Of a stretch of DNA of 64,000 nucleotides, positions 44,127 through 53,503 are shown piece by piece. The position numbers and the translations under genes are program-made. The stretch lies in NCBI RefSeq assembly GCF_030676415.1, contig NZ_JAUUTW010000020.1, forward strand, positions 1 through 64,000, written 5' to 3'. Under the pieces are notes generated by a model. The model was not told the origin of the DNA. It saw nothing but the letters and a program-made list of their open reading frames with translations, and searched no databases. Source of the stretch: Peribacillus frigoritolerans. GTDB taxonomy: Bacteria; Bacillota; Bacilli; Bacillales; DSM-1321. Position 1 is the stretch's first letter. Each line of letters starts with the position of its first letter.

Positions 44127-44203
44127 TGTCCCGATAGTGCCATAAAAAAAAGCTGCCTCAGCAACCTTCCTTATTGAAGTAAAGTTCCCTTTAGTTGAAG
44201 AAG
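44127..44203. repeat. Dispersed repeat, diverged copy
   Basis: GAACTAAAGTGTCCCGATAG, then GCTGCCTCAGCAACCTTCC and TTATTGAAGTAAAG correspond in order to the copy at 55012-55140. Confidence 0.6.
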
Positions 44204-44430
44204 CAAAAACAGCTGTTGTTGTATGCACAATCTGTAAAAAATACACTTAGATTACACTTTCATTTCATAAAAGCACGAGCCTGTTCGTTTAGTTATTAAA
44301 ATCAAGTATAAAGATTTACCGTATTGTTTCATTGCTCGTATCGATTCCCCTCAAACGACTTTAACATTTCCTACCTAATATATAATTTCATTTCCCATAT
44401 ACACTGGATTGACTTAACGTTGAAAATAAT

Positions 44431-44462
44431 AAAAGCTGACCTAACATGCAGGTCAGCCTTTT
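44431..44462 (-). terminator. Bidirectional terminator downstream of the PhoX-like gene
   Basis: AAAAGCTGACCT pairs with AGGTCAGCCTTTT over a 7-base loop. Confidence 0.7.
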
Positions 44463-44644
44463 GCACTTGGATCGATACTTTTGGGAAAGTACCTCTTTTT
44501 ATAGTTATACCTTTATCGTTAAAAAATTACGAACGACTTGTAAATTCGTTTAAAGTTTGCTTTCTAGATTAATCTTGTTATTTAGTGGATGTACTTATGG
44601 TGTAAGCACAAACTAAGTTTTATCATCTTAAATAACATCCTTAT

Positions 44645-46225
44645 TTATTGCCTGGTAATTGCCACTACGGATGGTCTCGGAATATCGCCAAAAGGCCACC
44701 GGCTGGTCGGATTATTAACATCCTCACTCTCTTCCCCTGGGTGCTGAACAGACATAAAAAGTGTTTCACCATCTGGAGCCAGCCATGTGCCGGTTAATTC
44801 CGCCTGTACTGGCGCGGAGGCAAATTGCATAGCCTTTCCCCGATTCGGTCCCTCCGTTGGAATCATGTATAAGCCGTTGTTTCCGAATGGTTTGTAAGCT
44901 CCTTGATTAGTCTTATCAGAAGAGATATCTGTACAGACCCATAAGTTCCCTGATTGGTCAAACATCAAGTTATCTGGACAGGCAAAACCGCTTTGCGGCC
45001 CTCCGGATATAAAGATTTCATAAACAAAAGAGGTACTCTCATGGTTATTGTTTTCCTCGACAAGGCGATATATCTGTCCGTAATAGTTTCCGTGCTTTGT
45101 ATTATTTGTGAACGCAATAAACACAGAGCCGTCCAGCGGATGAATTTCAACATCCTCTGGACGATCAAGGGGAGTTCCGCCCACGAGGTTTGCCGCGTCA
45201 CGAGTGTTGACAAGCACTTCCCCCTGTGTTTTGTATTTCTCTCTTAATTTAGGTGTTTTATTAAGATCAAGAGGAATCCACTTATTAGCGCCCATATCTG
45301 CGACATATAAAGTTCCTTTTTCCAGGAGATGGCTATTCCGTTTCCCTAGCTCAGGTCTATAAACATCATCACTTATAAATTTATACACACACTGGTCATT
45401 GGCATCATCACCACTGTAAACGACAACACGACCAGATTTCCCAAGAGTCATTACTGCATTCTCGTGCGAGAACCGGCCGAGCATGGAATGTTTCTTTGGG
45501 GTCGATTTAGGATCAAAAGGATCGATTTCAACCACCCACCCGTAATGAGTAGGATTCAAAGCTGGAACTCCCGGAGTTTCGGACCAGTACTGCACAATTC
45601 CCTCATAATTCTCCTCTCCAGAAAAAGCTGTATTCCATAGTGTTTTTCCACCCGAACAGTTGGCAAATGTACCTGTAACCTGTGTAACCCCGCCAACTGC
45701 TGCATCCCCTTTTGCTGGACCGGTTAAATTGATCGGTGTATTGGCCGTAATTCTTCTATTGAATTGGGAGCCTTTGAAAACTGTCCATTTCCCCTCTGAT
45801 CCTTTTCGGATGTGAATGACCGATCCGCCAAGGTTGTATTTTTCCACAGCAATTTGCTGCGCTGTCCTTTTGGGGCCGCCTGGCTCTTCCTTATATCCCG
45901 TGACAAATATACTCATATCCCCTATATACTCATGATTGACCCAAAGGAGGCCCTCATTTGGGCTGCTTCCGAAATAGCAGGTGAAATCATTATTAAATCC
46001 AAAATTTTCACCATTGCCTAAATCCTGTCCCCAGGTTGCCACAATATCGTACTGATACCCTCTAGGAAGAATCAACTGATCCTGAGTCGAAGGTCTGATT
46101 GGTCTAAACTGTGAAAACCGTGTCCCATATGGCTGCCTGTATCCTTGTTCCTGGGGCACGTATGGATCCTGCACGTTCCTGTCCCCGGCAGGATACTGAT
46201 AGTAGGGATAATAGTAATTTGTCAA
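44645..46225 (-). CDS. PhoX-like (DUF839) protein without Tat signal
   Basis: The 526-residue protein is a PhoX-type beta-propeller: residues from about 45 include LPRGYQYDIVATWGQ, ILLWVNHEY-type and SGEENYEG metal-site regions, RPEDVEIHPLDGSVFIAFTN and ACPDNLMFDQSGNLW. PhoX enzymes are calcium/iron phosphatases normally exported by Tat. Here no twin-arginine signal exists; the N-terminus is instead MTNYYYPYYQYPAGDRN, a Tyr/Pro/Gln-rich tract like those of spore coat proteins. It may be a coat-associated or cytoplasmic relative. A good promoter is not obvious. Confidence 0.82.
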   Translation of the reverse strand: MTNYYYPYYQYPAGDRNVQDPYVPQEQGYRQPYGTRFSQFRPIRPSTQDQLILPRGYQYDIVATWGQDLGNGENFGFNNDFTCYFGSSPNEGLLWVNHEYIGDMSIFVTGYKEEPGGPKRTAQQIAVEKYNLGGSVIHIRKGSEGKWTVFKGSQFNRRITANTPINLTGPAKGDAAVGGVTQVTGTFANCSGGKTLWNTAFSGEENYEGIVQYWSETPGVPALNPTHYGWVVEIDPFDPKSTPKKHSMLGRFSHENAVMTLGKSGRVVVYSGDDANDQCVYKFISDDVYRPELGKRNSHLLEKGTLYVADMGANKWIPLDLNKTPKLREKYKTQGEVLVNTRDAANLVGGTPLDRPEDVEIHPLDGSVFIAFTNNTKHGNYYGQIYRLVEENNNHESTSFVYEIFISGGPQSGFACPDNLMFDQSGNLWVCTDISSDKTNQGAYKPFGNNGLYMIPTEGPNRGKAMQFASAPVQAELTGTWLAPDGETLFMSVQHPGEESEDVNNPTSRWPFGDIPRPSVVAITRQ

Positions 46226-46419
46226 AACAAAACACCTCTTTCATTAAGATACTTATACATTAGTCCACCTAATGTATATGTGTAATGGAAAGGGAATATG
46301 AGGACATGCTTTCTTTTAGACTAATACTTTTATTTTTACAATAGTTTTACATTACATCAGTTTACAGAATGAATTTTATTGAACTACCTTCTATATCATT
46401 ATCCTATTTCAACTATCCT
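46226..46419. other. Left flank of IS110-type copy A
   Basis: No gene. The last bases, TTTCAACTATCCT, are the left half of the insertion target. Confidence 0.5.
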
Positions 46420-46821
46420 CCCTCAATAAACTAAACACAATCTCACGATTGCTCTAGAATTCTTAGGATTTCATAGTCATATCATTAACCGTTATCTATG
46501 TAAGCTCGGCATTACTCCTCAAGGATAGGGATTTACCGAAAAAAGTGCATGCTAAACTAGCCAATCATAGGAAAAAATTGGTTTAAGCAATGTTATGATC
46601 GCACTTTAGGATATCCACATGTCTCATGGAGGTCAACCCTCCCATGTCTCACAGAGTCGATGCTCCTACATTCCTTCGTTCAACCTTTCCATGAGGTGGA
46701 TGTCGGTCATGCTGCCCCACAGGATCTAAGTCCTCACGTTAGTTGCTTTGCCGACTAATCCGTGCTTCACTTTTAAATGAGTGTTAATTAAATGACCGTG
46801 TAACCATAAAAATCCGATGAA
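46420..46821 (-). ncRNA. Putative bridge RNA region of IS110-type copy A
   Basis: The 400 bases behind the transposase are nearly identical in both copies. On the plus strand it contains ATGCTCC (46660-46666) and CATTCCT (46669-46675), matching the joined element ends AGGAATG-CT-CCC, and CTGCCCC (46712-46718) and GTTAGTT (46738-46744), matching the target AACTAAC-CT-GCCCC, with an AGGA/TCCT hairpin between the last two. This is the layout of donor and target guide loops in IS110-family bridge RNAs; the IS1111 branch carries the RNA 3' of the gene. RNA ends are unknown. Confidence 0.65.
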
Positions 46822-48117
46822 CTATGCGACTGTTTGATGTGCTACAAATGTTGCCATATGAGGGATATCCTTTAACATCTTGTCTTCTTGAAACGTAAAT
46901 TGTTTTTTACCGATTGAAAATAGAATTCGAATAAGCTTGTTACACAAGGCTATCAGAGATTGCATTTTCTTTAAGGGATTGTGGGAACGTGTTGTGTAAG
47001 ATATATGAAGAGCTTTAAAAGCCTTGTTCTTTGCCACCAGTATCATGGCTGCCCGGAAAAAGAGAGCCCTCAATTTCTTTCGTCCCCGTTTGGTAATCTT
47101 GGTCTGACCTTTGTGCTCTCCGGATGTGTTTTCTTTTAAACTTAAACCTGCTAATTTTACGATTTGGCGAGGATGTTGATAGTCTCTGAGGTCTCCGACC
47201 TCTGCGAAAAACCCTGCTACTGTATCTCGACCGATTCCTGACACCTCTAACATCTTTGTGACACCTGGGATATGGTCTAATAACTGATCTAATTGATGAT
47301 CTATTTCTTCGAATTTCATTTGAATAAAATCATACTTCTCTAGTAAAGCTCTCAACTCTAATTTCGCCATAGCTGCCCCTTGACGAATACCACTCGAAGG
47401 ATTGGCTGCTTCTTTAAGTGCTCGTATTTTCTTTAAGCCTATACTGCGTTTTACCACTTGTCTTAGGGAAAGTAAGAGCTCTTCATCCGTATACTTTACA
47501 AGTTCATGTGGCAAAGCTTCTAGCTTTAGAAAATGAATAGCTGCCTTTCCTTCCCAACTTTTGAACACCGTCAAAAATTCGGGAAAGTAACGATCAAGCC
47601 AGTTATGAACTTGTGCCTGAACGACCTGTAAATCAACGTTGAGAAGATCGCGAATTTTTTTGGCCACTCGGAGTTCTGCATAAATTCCACGTGGAATTGT
47701 TGGTTCGGCGTATCTTCCGTCTTTGACTAACTGTGCGATGACTTTTGCATCTTTCACGTCATTCTTTGTAGGTGAATTATCGTCTAATTCTTTACTTCGT
47801 TTAACATGTAGTGGATTGACTGATACGAACTTAATATTATTCTCTTTTAGAAGATGAGCTAGATTTAACCAGTAGTGACCGGTTGGCTCCATCCCTACAA
47901 TCACTTGATTTAACTTACACCTTTTAACAAGTTGGGTAATCCAATCTAGAAACAAATGAAATCCTGCTTTCGTATTTTCAAAGAAACACGTTTTACCTAG
48001 TTCCAATCCTCTAAAATCTTGTGCTCTCGCGACATGATTGTGCTTGGCTATATCTACTCCGACAATTAAGGTTTCAGAAGTAATTTGAGAGATTTTATGA
48101 TATTGGTTATAATTCAT
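46822..48117 (-). CDS. IS110-family DEDD transposase, intact
   Basis: The 431-residue protein has the RuvC-like DEDD domain: aspartate in IVGVDIAKH, glutamate in VGMEPTGHYW and aspartates in KNDVKDAKVIAQL. The C-terminal Transposase_20 part has VSGIGRDTVAGFFAEVGDL, then KLAGLSLKENTSGEHKGQ, whose serine should be the nucleophile. Proteins of this family use a bridge RNA to pair donor and target. GAGGTCTC lies upstream, next to a long imperfect hairpin centred on the 12-bp palindrome AGCTGGCCAGCT (48153-48164). Full length and apparently active. Confidence 0.92.
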   Translation of the reverse strand: MNYNQYHKISQITSETLIVGVDIAKHNHVARAQDFRGLELGKTCFFENTKAGFHLFLDWITQLVKRCKLNQVIVGMEPTGHYWLNLAHLLKENNIKFVSVNPLHVKRSKELDDNSPTKNDVKDAKVIAQLVKDGRYAEPTIPRGIYAELRVAKKIRDLLNVDLQVVQAQVHNWLDRYFPEFLTVFKSWEGKAAIHFLKLEALPHELVKYTDEELLLSLRQVVKRSIGLKKIRALKEAANPSSGIRQGAAMAKLELRALLEKYDFIQMKFEEIDHQLDQLLDHIPGVTKMLEVSGIGRDTVAGFFAEVGDLRDYQHPRQIVKLAGLSLKENTSGEHKGQTKITKRGRKKLRALFFRAAMILVAKNKAFKALHISYTTRSHNPLKKMQSLIALCNKLIRILFSIGKKQFTFQEDKMLKDIPHMATFVAHQTVA

Positions 48118-48366
48118 TGTGAGACCTCCAAATAGATGTATTGTCCTTTTTAGCTGGCCAGCTCAGGACACATTCATCTTATCAAGAGGTCTTTTTTCGT
48201 TCAAACCTCATTTTCAGTTATTACAGGAATGCTGCCCTTATCATATTTAATTGGATTATTCTTTTATAAAAAAGATTGATAAGGATGGAGACGTAGCCCT
48301 CGCGTGGTCTTATTTCTAGTTATTGCAAGTCAACACTATCTTTATTATTGATCCAATTAGACAAAG

Positions 48367-48400
48367 AAGGGGAAGGCACTATCTATACCCTCCCCTTTTT
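48367..48400 (-). terminator. Terminator of the 51-residue membrane protein gene
   Basis: AAGGGGAGGG and CCTTCCCCTT form the stem; it lies just after the stop at 48411 on the minus strand. Confidence 0.65.
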
Positions 48401-48410
48401 CAAACACAAC

Positions 48411-48566
48411 TTATTTTTTAGATCTTCTTCTAAATCCTAAATACAGACACCCTACAATAAAAGCCATAATTAGAATGGCAATCCATGGGCCAAAGGCTGT
48501 GAATGGAGTTACATAATCGCTAGTTTCGGATATTCCTTTAACAACTTGGGAAGAACCTAGAATCAT
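48411..48566 (-). CDS. Small single-helix membrane protein, 51 residues
   Basis: The ATG at 48566 follows AAGGAG at 9 bases. The peptide starts MILGSSQVVKGISETSDYV, then one helix GPWIAILIMAFIVGCLYLGF and a basic end RRRSKK, giving an N-out, C-in topology. I do not recognise it. It has its own terminator and a similar small gene lies 200 bases upstream. Confidence 0.65.
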   Translation of the reverse strand: MILGSSQVVKGISETSDYVTPFTAFGPWIAILIMAFIVGCLYLGFRRRSKK

Positions 48567-48686
48567 AGGTCTCAGCTCCTTAAGAGAAAGTAGATGTAGC
48601 TTTGAAACAAAGTTTGGTCAAATTAATACAAGAAACCTTGATAAATAAATAGAAGGAGTATGTCTTGAAAAAAGATTAATCAAACA

Positions 48687-48730
48687 TGCCCTTATAATAT
48701 TTAATTGGATTATTCTTTTATAAAATGATT
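48687..48730. repeat. Direct repeat of the right flank of IS110 copy A
   Basis: TGCCCTTATAATATTTAATT and the following GGATTATTCTTTTATAAAA repeat 48233-48277 almost exactly. It is an uninterrupted copy of the sequence next to the insertion. Confidence 0.65.
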
Positions 48731-48782
48731 GATCATTTTTGATAATGAACTAACGCACCCGTTACTTGAATTAGAAATTTAA

Positions 48783-48884
48783 TTAGCTTTTCTTGGTCCT
48801 CTTAAAAAATAAATAACCTAAAACACCCAAAACTAACGCTATACCTCCAAAAACAATAACTTGATATATAATATCCCCTAACAT
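48783..48884 (-). CDS. Small single-helix membrane protein, 33 residues
   Basis: The ATG at 48884 is preceded by AGGAGGAACAGGTT. The peptide MLGDIIYQVIVFGGIALVLG continues to a KRTKKS end, one membrane helix with basic tail, like many tiny sporulation or envelope peptides of Bacillus. No family recognised. Confidence 0.6.
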   Translation of the reverse strand: MLGDIIYQVIVFGGIALVLGVLGYLFFKRTKKS

Positions 48885-48936
48885 AACCTGTTCCTCCTAT
48901 TCAAAAAACATTTTCCTAAATCTATATACTAAATTT

Positions 48937-49164
48937 TCCCTAAATAGGTTTCAACTGAAATAGCTACTTTTTGAGAAAAAAGAATTACTTCATTCAAACT
49001 CTTTCCATCAACTTCACTGAATTCTTGGTAATGTGTTTTGGGAACAACTAAAACGTGTCCTTTATTTATTGGGAATTTATCTATAAAGCAACTAACTCGT
49101 TTTCATATATTATGTAGGCTTCAGCTTTTTTATGGATAATCTCACAAAAGATGCAAGTTTTCAC
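48937..49164 (-). pseudogene. HIT-family protein, frameshifted and truncated
   Basis: The frame reads KTCIFCEIIHKKAEAYIIYE, NELVAL, then after a frameshift CFIDKFPINKGHVLVVPKTH and EFSEVDGKSLNEVI. This is the front of a HIT protein with its CIFCEI zinc-like motif; the catalytic HxHxH part is missing. Confidence 0.7.
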
Positions 49165-49461
49165 CCTCCTTTTTCCTCAATAAGAATCATTTCTATTTTC
49201 TTATTGAACTCTCCTGCCCCTTTAGCTCTATAAGAAAAAAGCGACACTTCATTATTGAAGTATCGCACCTTTAGTTATTTAACTTACTGTTTAAATAAGG
49301 CGAACCAGCAGGAGGTTGTTCTTTAACCTTCTTACGGATTGGCTTATGACCTCTAGCCCCTAGCACAGGAGTTAGAGAACTGTCTAACATTTACAAAGAT
49401 ATAATTTCTGATAGGATAAAAAATATTAAACCTTCTCAGAGTGAAAGTTAACGTCTTTCGC
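49165..49461. other. Repeat-bearing gap with a doubtful 39-codon ORF
   Basis: 49211-49275 is a dispersed repeat copy. On the minus strand 49271-49390 encodes MLDSSLTPVLGARGHKPIRK and ends QPPAGSPYLNSKLNN, with no ribosome site; it may be a gene tail. Confidence 0.3.
49211..49275. repeat. Dispersed repeat copy with hairpin
   Basis: CTCCTGCCCCTTTAGCTCTA opens the copy, followed by a hairpin GCGACACTTC...GAAGTATCGC and a CACCTTTAG end. Confidence 0.55.
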
Positions 49462-49941
49462 TTACAGATCTAAGTCCTGCTTTGGTCCATTATAATCTTG
49501 CAGATTGGAGCTTTGATTCTGTTGGTTCTGACTGCTATTGTCATTGCCGTTCTTATTGAACATCTGCTGAATCTTATCTACTGCTTGAGGAGCAAGATCG
49601 AGTATCTTTTCATATAAATGCGTGCTTTCATCAAGATGAACCATTTTCACCTCATTGGAATTCACAATTAAGAAGGCAATTGGGGTAATGGAAACACCGC
49701 CTCCGCTTCCTCCACCGAAAGGTTGTCCCTTTGATTGTCCTTGACCGCTGCTACTTGAATCTCCATCAAGCATAAATTCGCTTCCACCTGCTGCAAATCC
49801 GAAACCAACCTTAGAAACAGTTAATATCACACTGCCATCGGGGGTTTCAACAGGGTCTCCTATAATAGTGTTAACATCAATCATTTCTTTCAGATTTTCC
49901 ATAGCAGTTGTCATTAGCCCTTGAATTGGATGGTCAGACAT
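49462..49941 (-). CDS. gerW: GerW-family sporulation protein (YtfJ)
   Basis: The 159-residue protein matches YtfJ/GerW: MSDHPIQGLMTTAMENLKEM, DPVETPDGSVILTVSKVGFG, a Gly/Ser/Gln-rich linker, GGGVSITPIAFL and an Asn/Gln-rich tail. In B. subtilis it is made in the forespore and is needed for normal L-alanine germination. Ribosome site GGAGGAG. It marks the organism as a spore former and lies between the two IS110 copies. Confidence 0.92.
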   Translation of the reverse strand: MSDHPIQGLMTTAMENLKEMIDVNTIIGDPVETPDGSVILTVSKVGFGFAAGGSEFMLDGDSSSSGQGQSKGQPFGGGSGGGVSITPIAFLIVNSNEVKMVHLDESTHLYEKILDLAPQAVDKIQQMFNKNGNDNSSQNQQNQSSNLQDYNGPKQDLDL

Positions 49942-50519
49942 ATACTTCTCCTCCTTTTCTATACAGATTTTGATTTATCATAAGATAGGGCAGAAAGCGG
50001 TTTAGTTTTAAAATTCGACCGTCCACCTTTCCAAAATTTAATCAGTTTAATTCCTGATAACAGCATGCCCGATTCGAAATTGAAAAATACATGTAAGAGA
50101 TGTTTGTGAAACAACAGCTTGAAAGTGAGGAGAAATCGTGATATCTGGAACCGCCTTCAATTTTGCATTTTGGTTTGTAGTGTTGACTTAAAATAAAGTC
50201 TGATCAAAATTAACATCCAATCCTTAATTTTTGGTTTACTTTACCATAAAACCCTATAATTTTAATCATAATCTAATCATTTGCCATTAACAGCAAATCT
50301 TCTTTACTGATTCCATAATTCACGAATATGACTACCATTATGTAATGACCATCATATACCTGGTTATGTCTAATTTTTGATAACTTATACAAAGAAACAA
50401 CTGGATTCTGACTAGACCTCGTTCCCTTATTCCAGAGAATTCTCTTTTCCCGATTTTCACATATTTCTTGCTATAAGAGGGAATTTTATTTGTATCTATA
50501 ATTTAAGGAGATAAATTTT
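49942..50519. other. Divergent intergenic region
   Basis: Nearly 580 AT-rich bases with no ORF that has a ribosome site. It separates gerW from the PAP2 gene; AAGGAG lies just before 50520. Confidence 0.4.
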
Positions 50520-51035
50520 ATGAACTACAAAGTATTTAAGTCAATCAATCAACTTTCTAGAAATTGTTCTCCAATTGATTTGCTGATGATATTGATCTCA
50601 AATAAAATTCGTTATGTGTTTATTTTTGTTTTGATTTTCATGTGGTTTAGAAATGATTCTTACAAAAAAGTGTCTTGCAACGCGGTGATAGCTGTGGGGG
50701 TAACTTTGTTTATTAACACTTTGATTAAATTGTTTTATTTTAAACCACGTCCGTTTGTGAAACGTCGGTTAGGCTTACTCATTCCTTCAAAAATGGATTC
50801 TTCATTTCCAAGTAAACATACTCTTATTGTATTTGCTATATCTACTTCTATTTTTCTTTATGACCGTGTCCTTGGTTCAATCATGTGGGTATTATCTGTG
50901 TTGACGGGCTTCTCACGTATTTGGGTAGGACATCATTATCCATCTGATATTATCGGAAGTGCCTTTATTGCCACCATGACCAGTATCATATTAGATAAAA
51001 TTGCTCGCTGCGTAAATTATTTTGCCCGTCAATAG
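50520..51035 (+). CDS. bcrC: PAP2-family membrane phosphatase, BcrC-like
   Basis: The 171-residue membrane protein has the three acid-phosphatase motifs: KPRPFVKRR, SFPSKHT (lysine in place of the common glycine) and SRIWVGHHYPSD. These belong to undecaprenyl-diphosphatases of the BcrC/YwoA type, which recycle the wall carrier lipid and give bacitracin tolerance. About five helices are visible. The substrate is inferred from family; the symbol is by analogy. Confidence 0.82.
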   Translation: MNYKVFKSINQLSRNCSPIDLLMILISNKIRYVFIFVLIFMWFRNDSYKKVSCNAVIAVGVTLFINTLIKLFYFKPRPFVKRRLGLLIPSKMDSSFPSKHTLIVFAISTSIFLYDRVLGSIMWVLSVLTGFSRIWVGHHYPSDIIGSAFIATMTSIILDKIARCVNYFARQ

Positions 51036-51137
51036 CAGCTATTTTTTAGTTGAAATCATGTGGGATTATTATTTGTTTTTATACAGGAATCAGTCTTTTA
51101 CCAAAAGAAATTTCAGATTTTACTGATTCCAATTTCT

Positions 51138-51178
51138 TCACATAAAATGCCCACATTGAAGTGGGCATTTTTATGTGA
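51138..51178. terminator. Bidirectional terminator between convergent genes
   Basis: CACATAAAATGCCCAC pairs with GTGGGCATTTTTATGTG. Confidence 0.85.
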
Positions 51179-51195
51179 AGAAATTCATTTGTTTG

Positions 51196-51471
51196 TTAAA
51201 GGATTTTTGTCAGGTCCTTTGAAAACTCTGTTATAGCAGCAGCGTTTGGCATTCGGCCAGCTGTTTGCGTTCGAATATTATTCATTACATTTTGAACAGG
51301 ACGCAGCATATTTCTGTTTCGATTTCTTCCTAATCCGTAAGCAGCTGCACTAACTCCTAGACCTAATAAAGACGCCCACATCATACCTCTATTATTTCTT
51401 GTTCTGCCAAACATCTTTAACATGTTTTGCCTTCTCCCTGTATTTAAAAGCGCTGGTATCCAGTTATTCAT
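51196..51471 (-). CDS. Hypothetical Arg/Asn-rich protein, DUF3918-like
   Basis: The 91-residue protein has a basic start (RRQNMLKMFGRTRNNRG), one short hydrophobic stretch (MMWASLLGLGVSAAAYGLG) and a further RNRNRN patch. This resembles the DUF3918/YrzQ proteins of Bacillus, which are small and of unknown role. It shares a terminator with the PAP2 gene. Confidence 0.6.
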   Translation of the reverse strand: MNNWIPALLNTGRRQNMLKMFGRTRNNRGMMWASLLGLGVSAAAYGLGRNRNRNMLRPVQNVMNNIRTQTAGRMPNAAAITEFSKDLTKIL

Positions 51472-51807
51472 TTTCAGACACTTCCTCTATATAAAATTTG
51501 GAAAGTGAAATTTTCCCCTTCCATCATCCAATATTTGCTTTTAGGGGGTTGATGATGCTGGCAATGTTTTGATATGGACTTAAATTTCAGTAAACCAAAT
51601 TCGATAAAGTATTTAAACTGATTAAGATATAAGAATAGAAACATTTTACAGATAAATAAAAAAAGTAATAGGAGCCACAATTACATTGATTTTTTGCCTG
51701 TTGTTTCCGGTTGTCATATCAATTTCTTACTCCTTCCGTATTTTACTCGTTTTCAAAACTAACCTTTTTTACTATTTTATATATGAAATTCCTTCTTAAA
51801 CTTACCT

Positions 51808-52209
51808 CCCTCAATAAACTAAACACAATCTCACGATTGCTCTAGAATTCTTAGGATTTCATAGTCATATCATTAACCGTTATCTATGTAAGCTCGGCAT
51901 TACTCCTCTAGGATAGGGATTTATCGAAAAAAGTGTATGCTAAACTAGCCAATTATAGGAAAAAATTGGTTTAAGAAATGTTATGATCGCACTTTAGGAT
52001 ATCCACATGTCTCATGGAGGTCAACCCTCCCATGTCTCACAGAGTCGATGCTCCTACATTCCTTCGTTCAACCTTTCCATGAGGTGGATGTCGGTCATGC
52101 TGCCCCACAGGATCTAAGCCCTTACGTTAGTTGCTTTGCCGACTAATCCGTGCTTCACTTTTAAATAAATGTTAATTAAATGACCGTGTAACCATTAAAA
52201 TTCAATGAA
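51808..52209 (-). ncRNA. Putative bridge RNA region of IS110-type copy B
   Basis: The same four guide-like segments occur as in copy A: ATGCTCC 52048-52054, CATTCCT 52057-52063, CTGCCCC 52100-52106 and GTTAGTT 52126-52132. The inner hairpin is weaker here (GG...CC). The RNA could still serve the intact transposase of copy A. Confidence 0.55.
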
Positions 52210-53503
52210 CTATGCGACTGTTTGATGGACTACAAATGTTGCCATATGAGGGATATCCTTTAACATCTTGTCTTCTTGAAACGTAAATTGTTTTTTACCG
52301 ATTGAAAATAGAATTCGAATAAGCTTGTTACACAAGGCTATCAGAGATTGCATTTTCTTTAAGGGATTGTGGGAACGTGTTGTGTAATATATATGAAGAG
52401 CTTTAAAAGCCTTGTTCTTTGCCACCAGTATCATGGCTGCCCGGAATAAGAGAGCCCTCAATTTCTTTCGTCCCCGTTTAGTAATCTTGGTCTGACCTTT
52501 GTGCTTTCCGGATGTGTTTTCTTTTAAACTTAAACCTGCTAATTTTACGATTTGGCGAGGATGTTGATAGTCTCTGAGGTCGCCGACCTCTGCGAAAAAT
52601 CCTGCTACTGTATCTCGACCGATTCCTGACACCTCTAACATCTGTGTGACACCTGGGATATGGTCTAATAACTGATCTAATTGATGATCTAATTCTTCGA
52701 ATTTCATTTGAATAAAATCATACTTCTCTAGTAAAGCTCTCAACTCTAATTTCGCCATAGCTGCCCCTTGACGAATACCAATTGAACGATTGGCTACTTC
52801 TTTGAGTGCTCGTATCTTCTTTAAGCCTATACTGCGTTTTACCACTTGTCTTAAGGAAAGTAAGAGCTCTTCTTCCGTATAATTTACAAGTTCATGTGGC
52901 AAGGCTTCTAGCTTTAGAAAATGAATAGCTGCCTTGCCTTCCCAACTTTTGAACACTGTCAAAAATTCGGGAAAGTAACGATCAAGCCAGTTATGAACTT
53001 GTCCCTGAACGACCTGTAAGTCAACGTTGAGAAGATCACGAAGTTTTTTGGCCACTCGGAGTTCTGCATAAATTCTTGTGGAATTGTCGGTTCGGCGTAT
53101 CTTCCGTCTTTGACTAATTGTGCGATGACTTTTGCATCTTTCACGTCATTCTTTGTAGGTGAATTATCGTCTAATTCTTTACTTCGTTTAACATGTAGTG
53201 GATTGACAGATACGAACTTAATATTATTCTCTTTTAGAAAATGAGCTAGATTTAACCAGTAGTGACCGGTTGGCTCCATGCCTACAATCACTTGATTTAA
53301 CTTACACTCTTTAACAAGTTGTTTAATCCAATCTAGAAACGAATGAAATCCTGCATTCGTATTTTCAAAGAAACACGTTTTACCCAGTTCCAATCCTCTA
53401 AAATCCTGTGCTCTCGCGACATGATTGTGCTTGGCTATACTACTCCGACAATTAAGGTTTCAGAAGTAATTTGAGTGATTTTATGATTTTGGTTATAATT
53501 CAT
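52210..53503 (-). pseudogene. IS110-family transposase, two frameshifts
   Basis: From ATG 53503 the frame reaches TLIVGVV and stops, because GTAGATATAGCC of copy A has become GTAGTATAGCC, losing the first catalytic aspartate. A second frame change lies near 53070 (CCACGTGG in A, TTGTGG here). The rest of the protein follows copy A closely. Confidence 0.88.

Larger units (their letters stand above)
43831..44644. other. Gap with a GNAT fragment, a dispersed repeat and a terminator
   Basis: The three items are listed separately. A short plus-strand frame at 44324-44572 has no ribosome site and is not called. Confidence 0.4.
46420..48233 (-). mobile_element. IS110/IS1111-type element, copy A
   Basis: Alignment with copy B (51808-53620) sets the ends: both begin CCCTCAATAAACTAAACACA on the left after a CT and both end ACAGGAATG-CT on the right. 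Flanks then differ completely. The element is about 1.81 kb with one intact transposase on the minus strand, roughly 115 bases before it and about 400 conserved non-coding bases after it. No target duplication or terminal inverted repeat is expected for the family. Confidence 0.9.

Noticed and set aside
44324-44572. 82-codon plus-strand ORF
   Set aside because: No ribosome site and it runs through a terminator hairpin.
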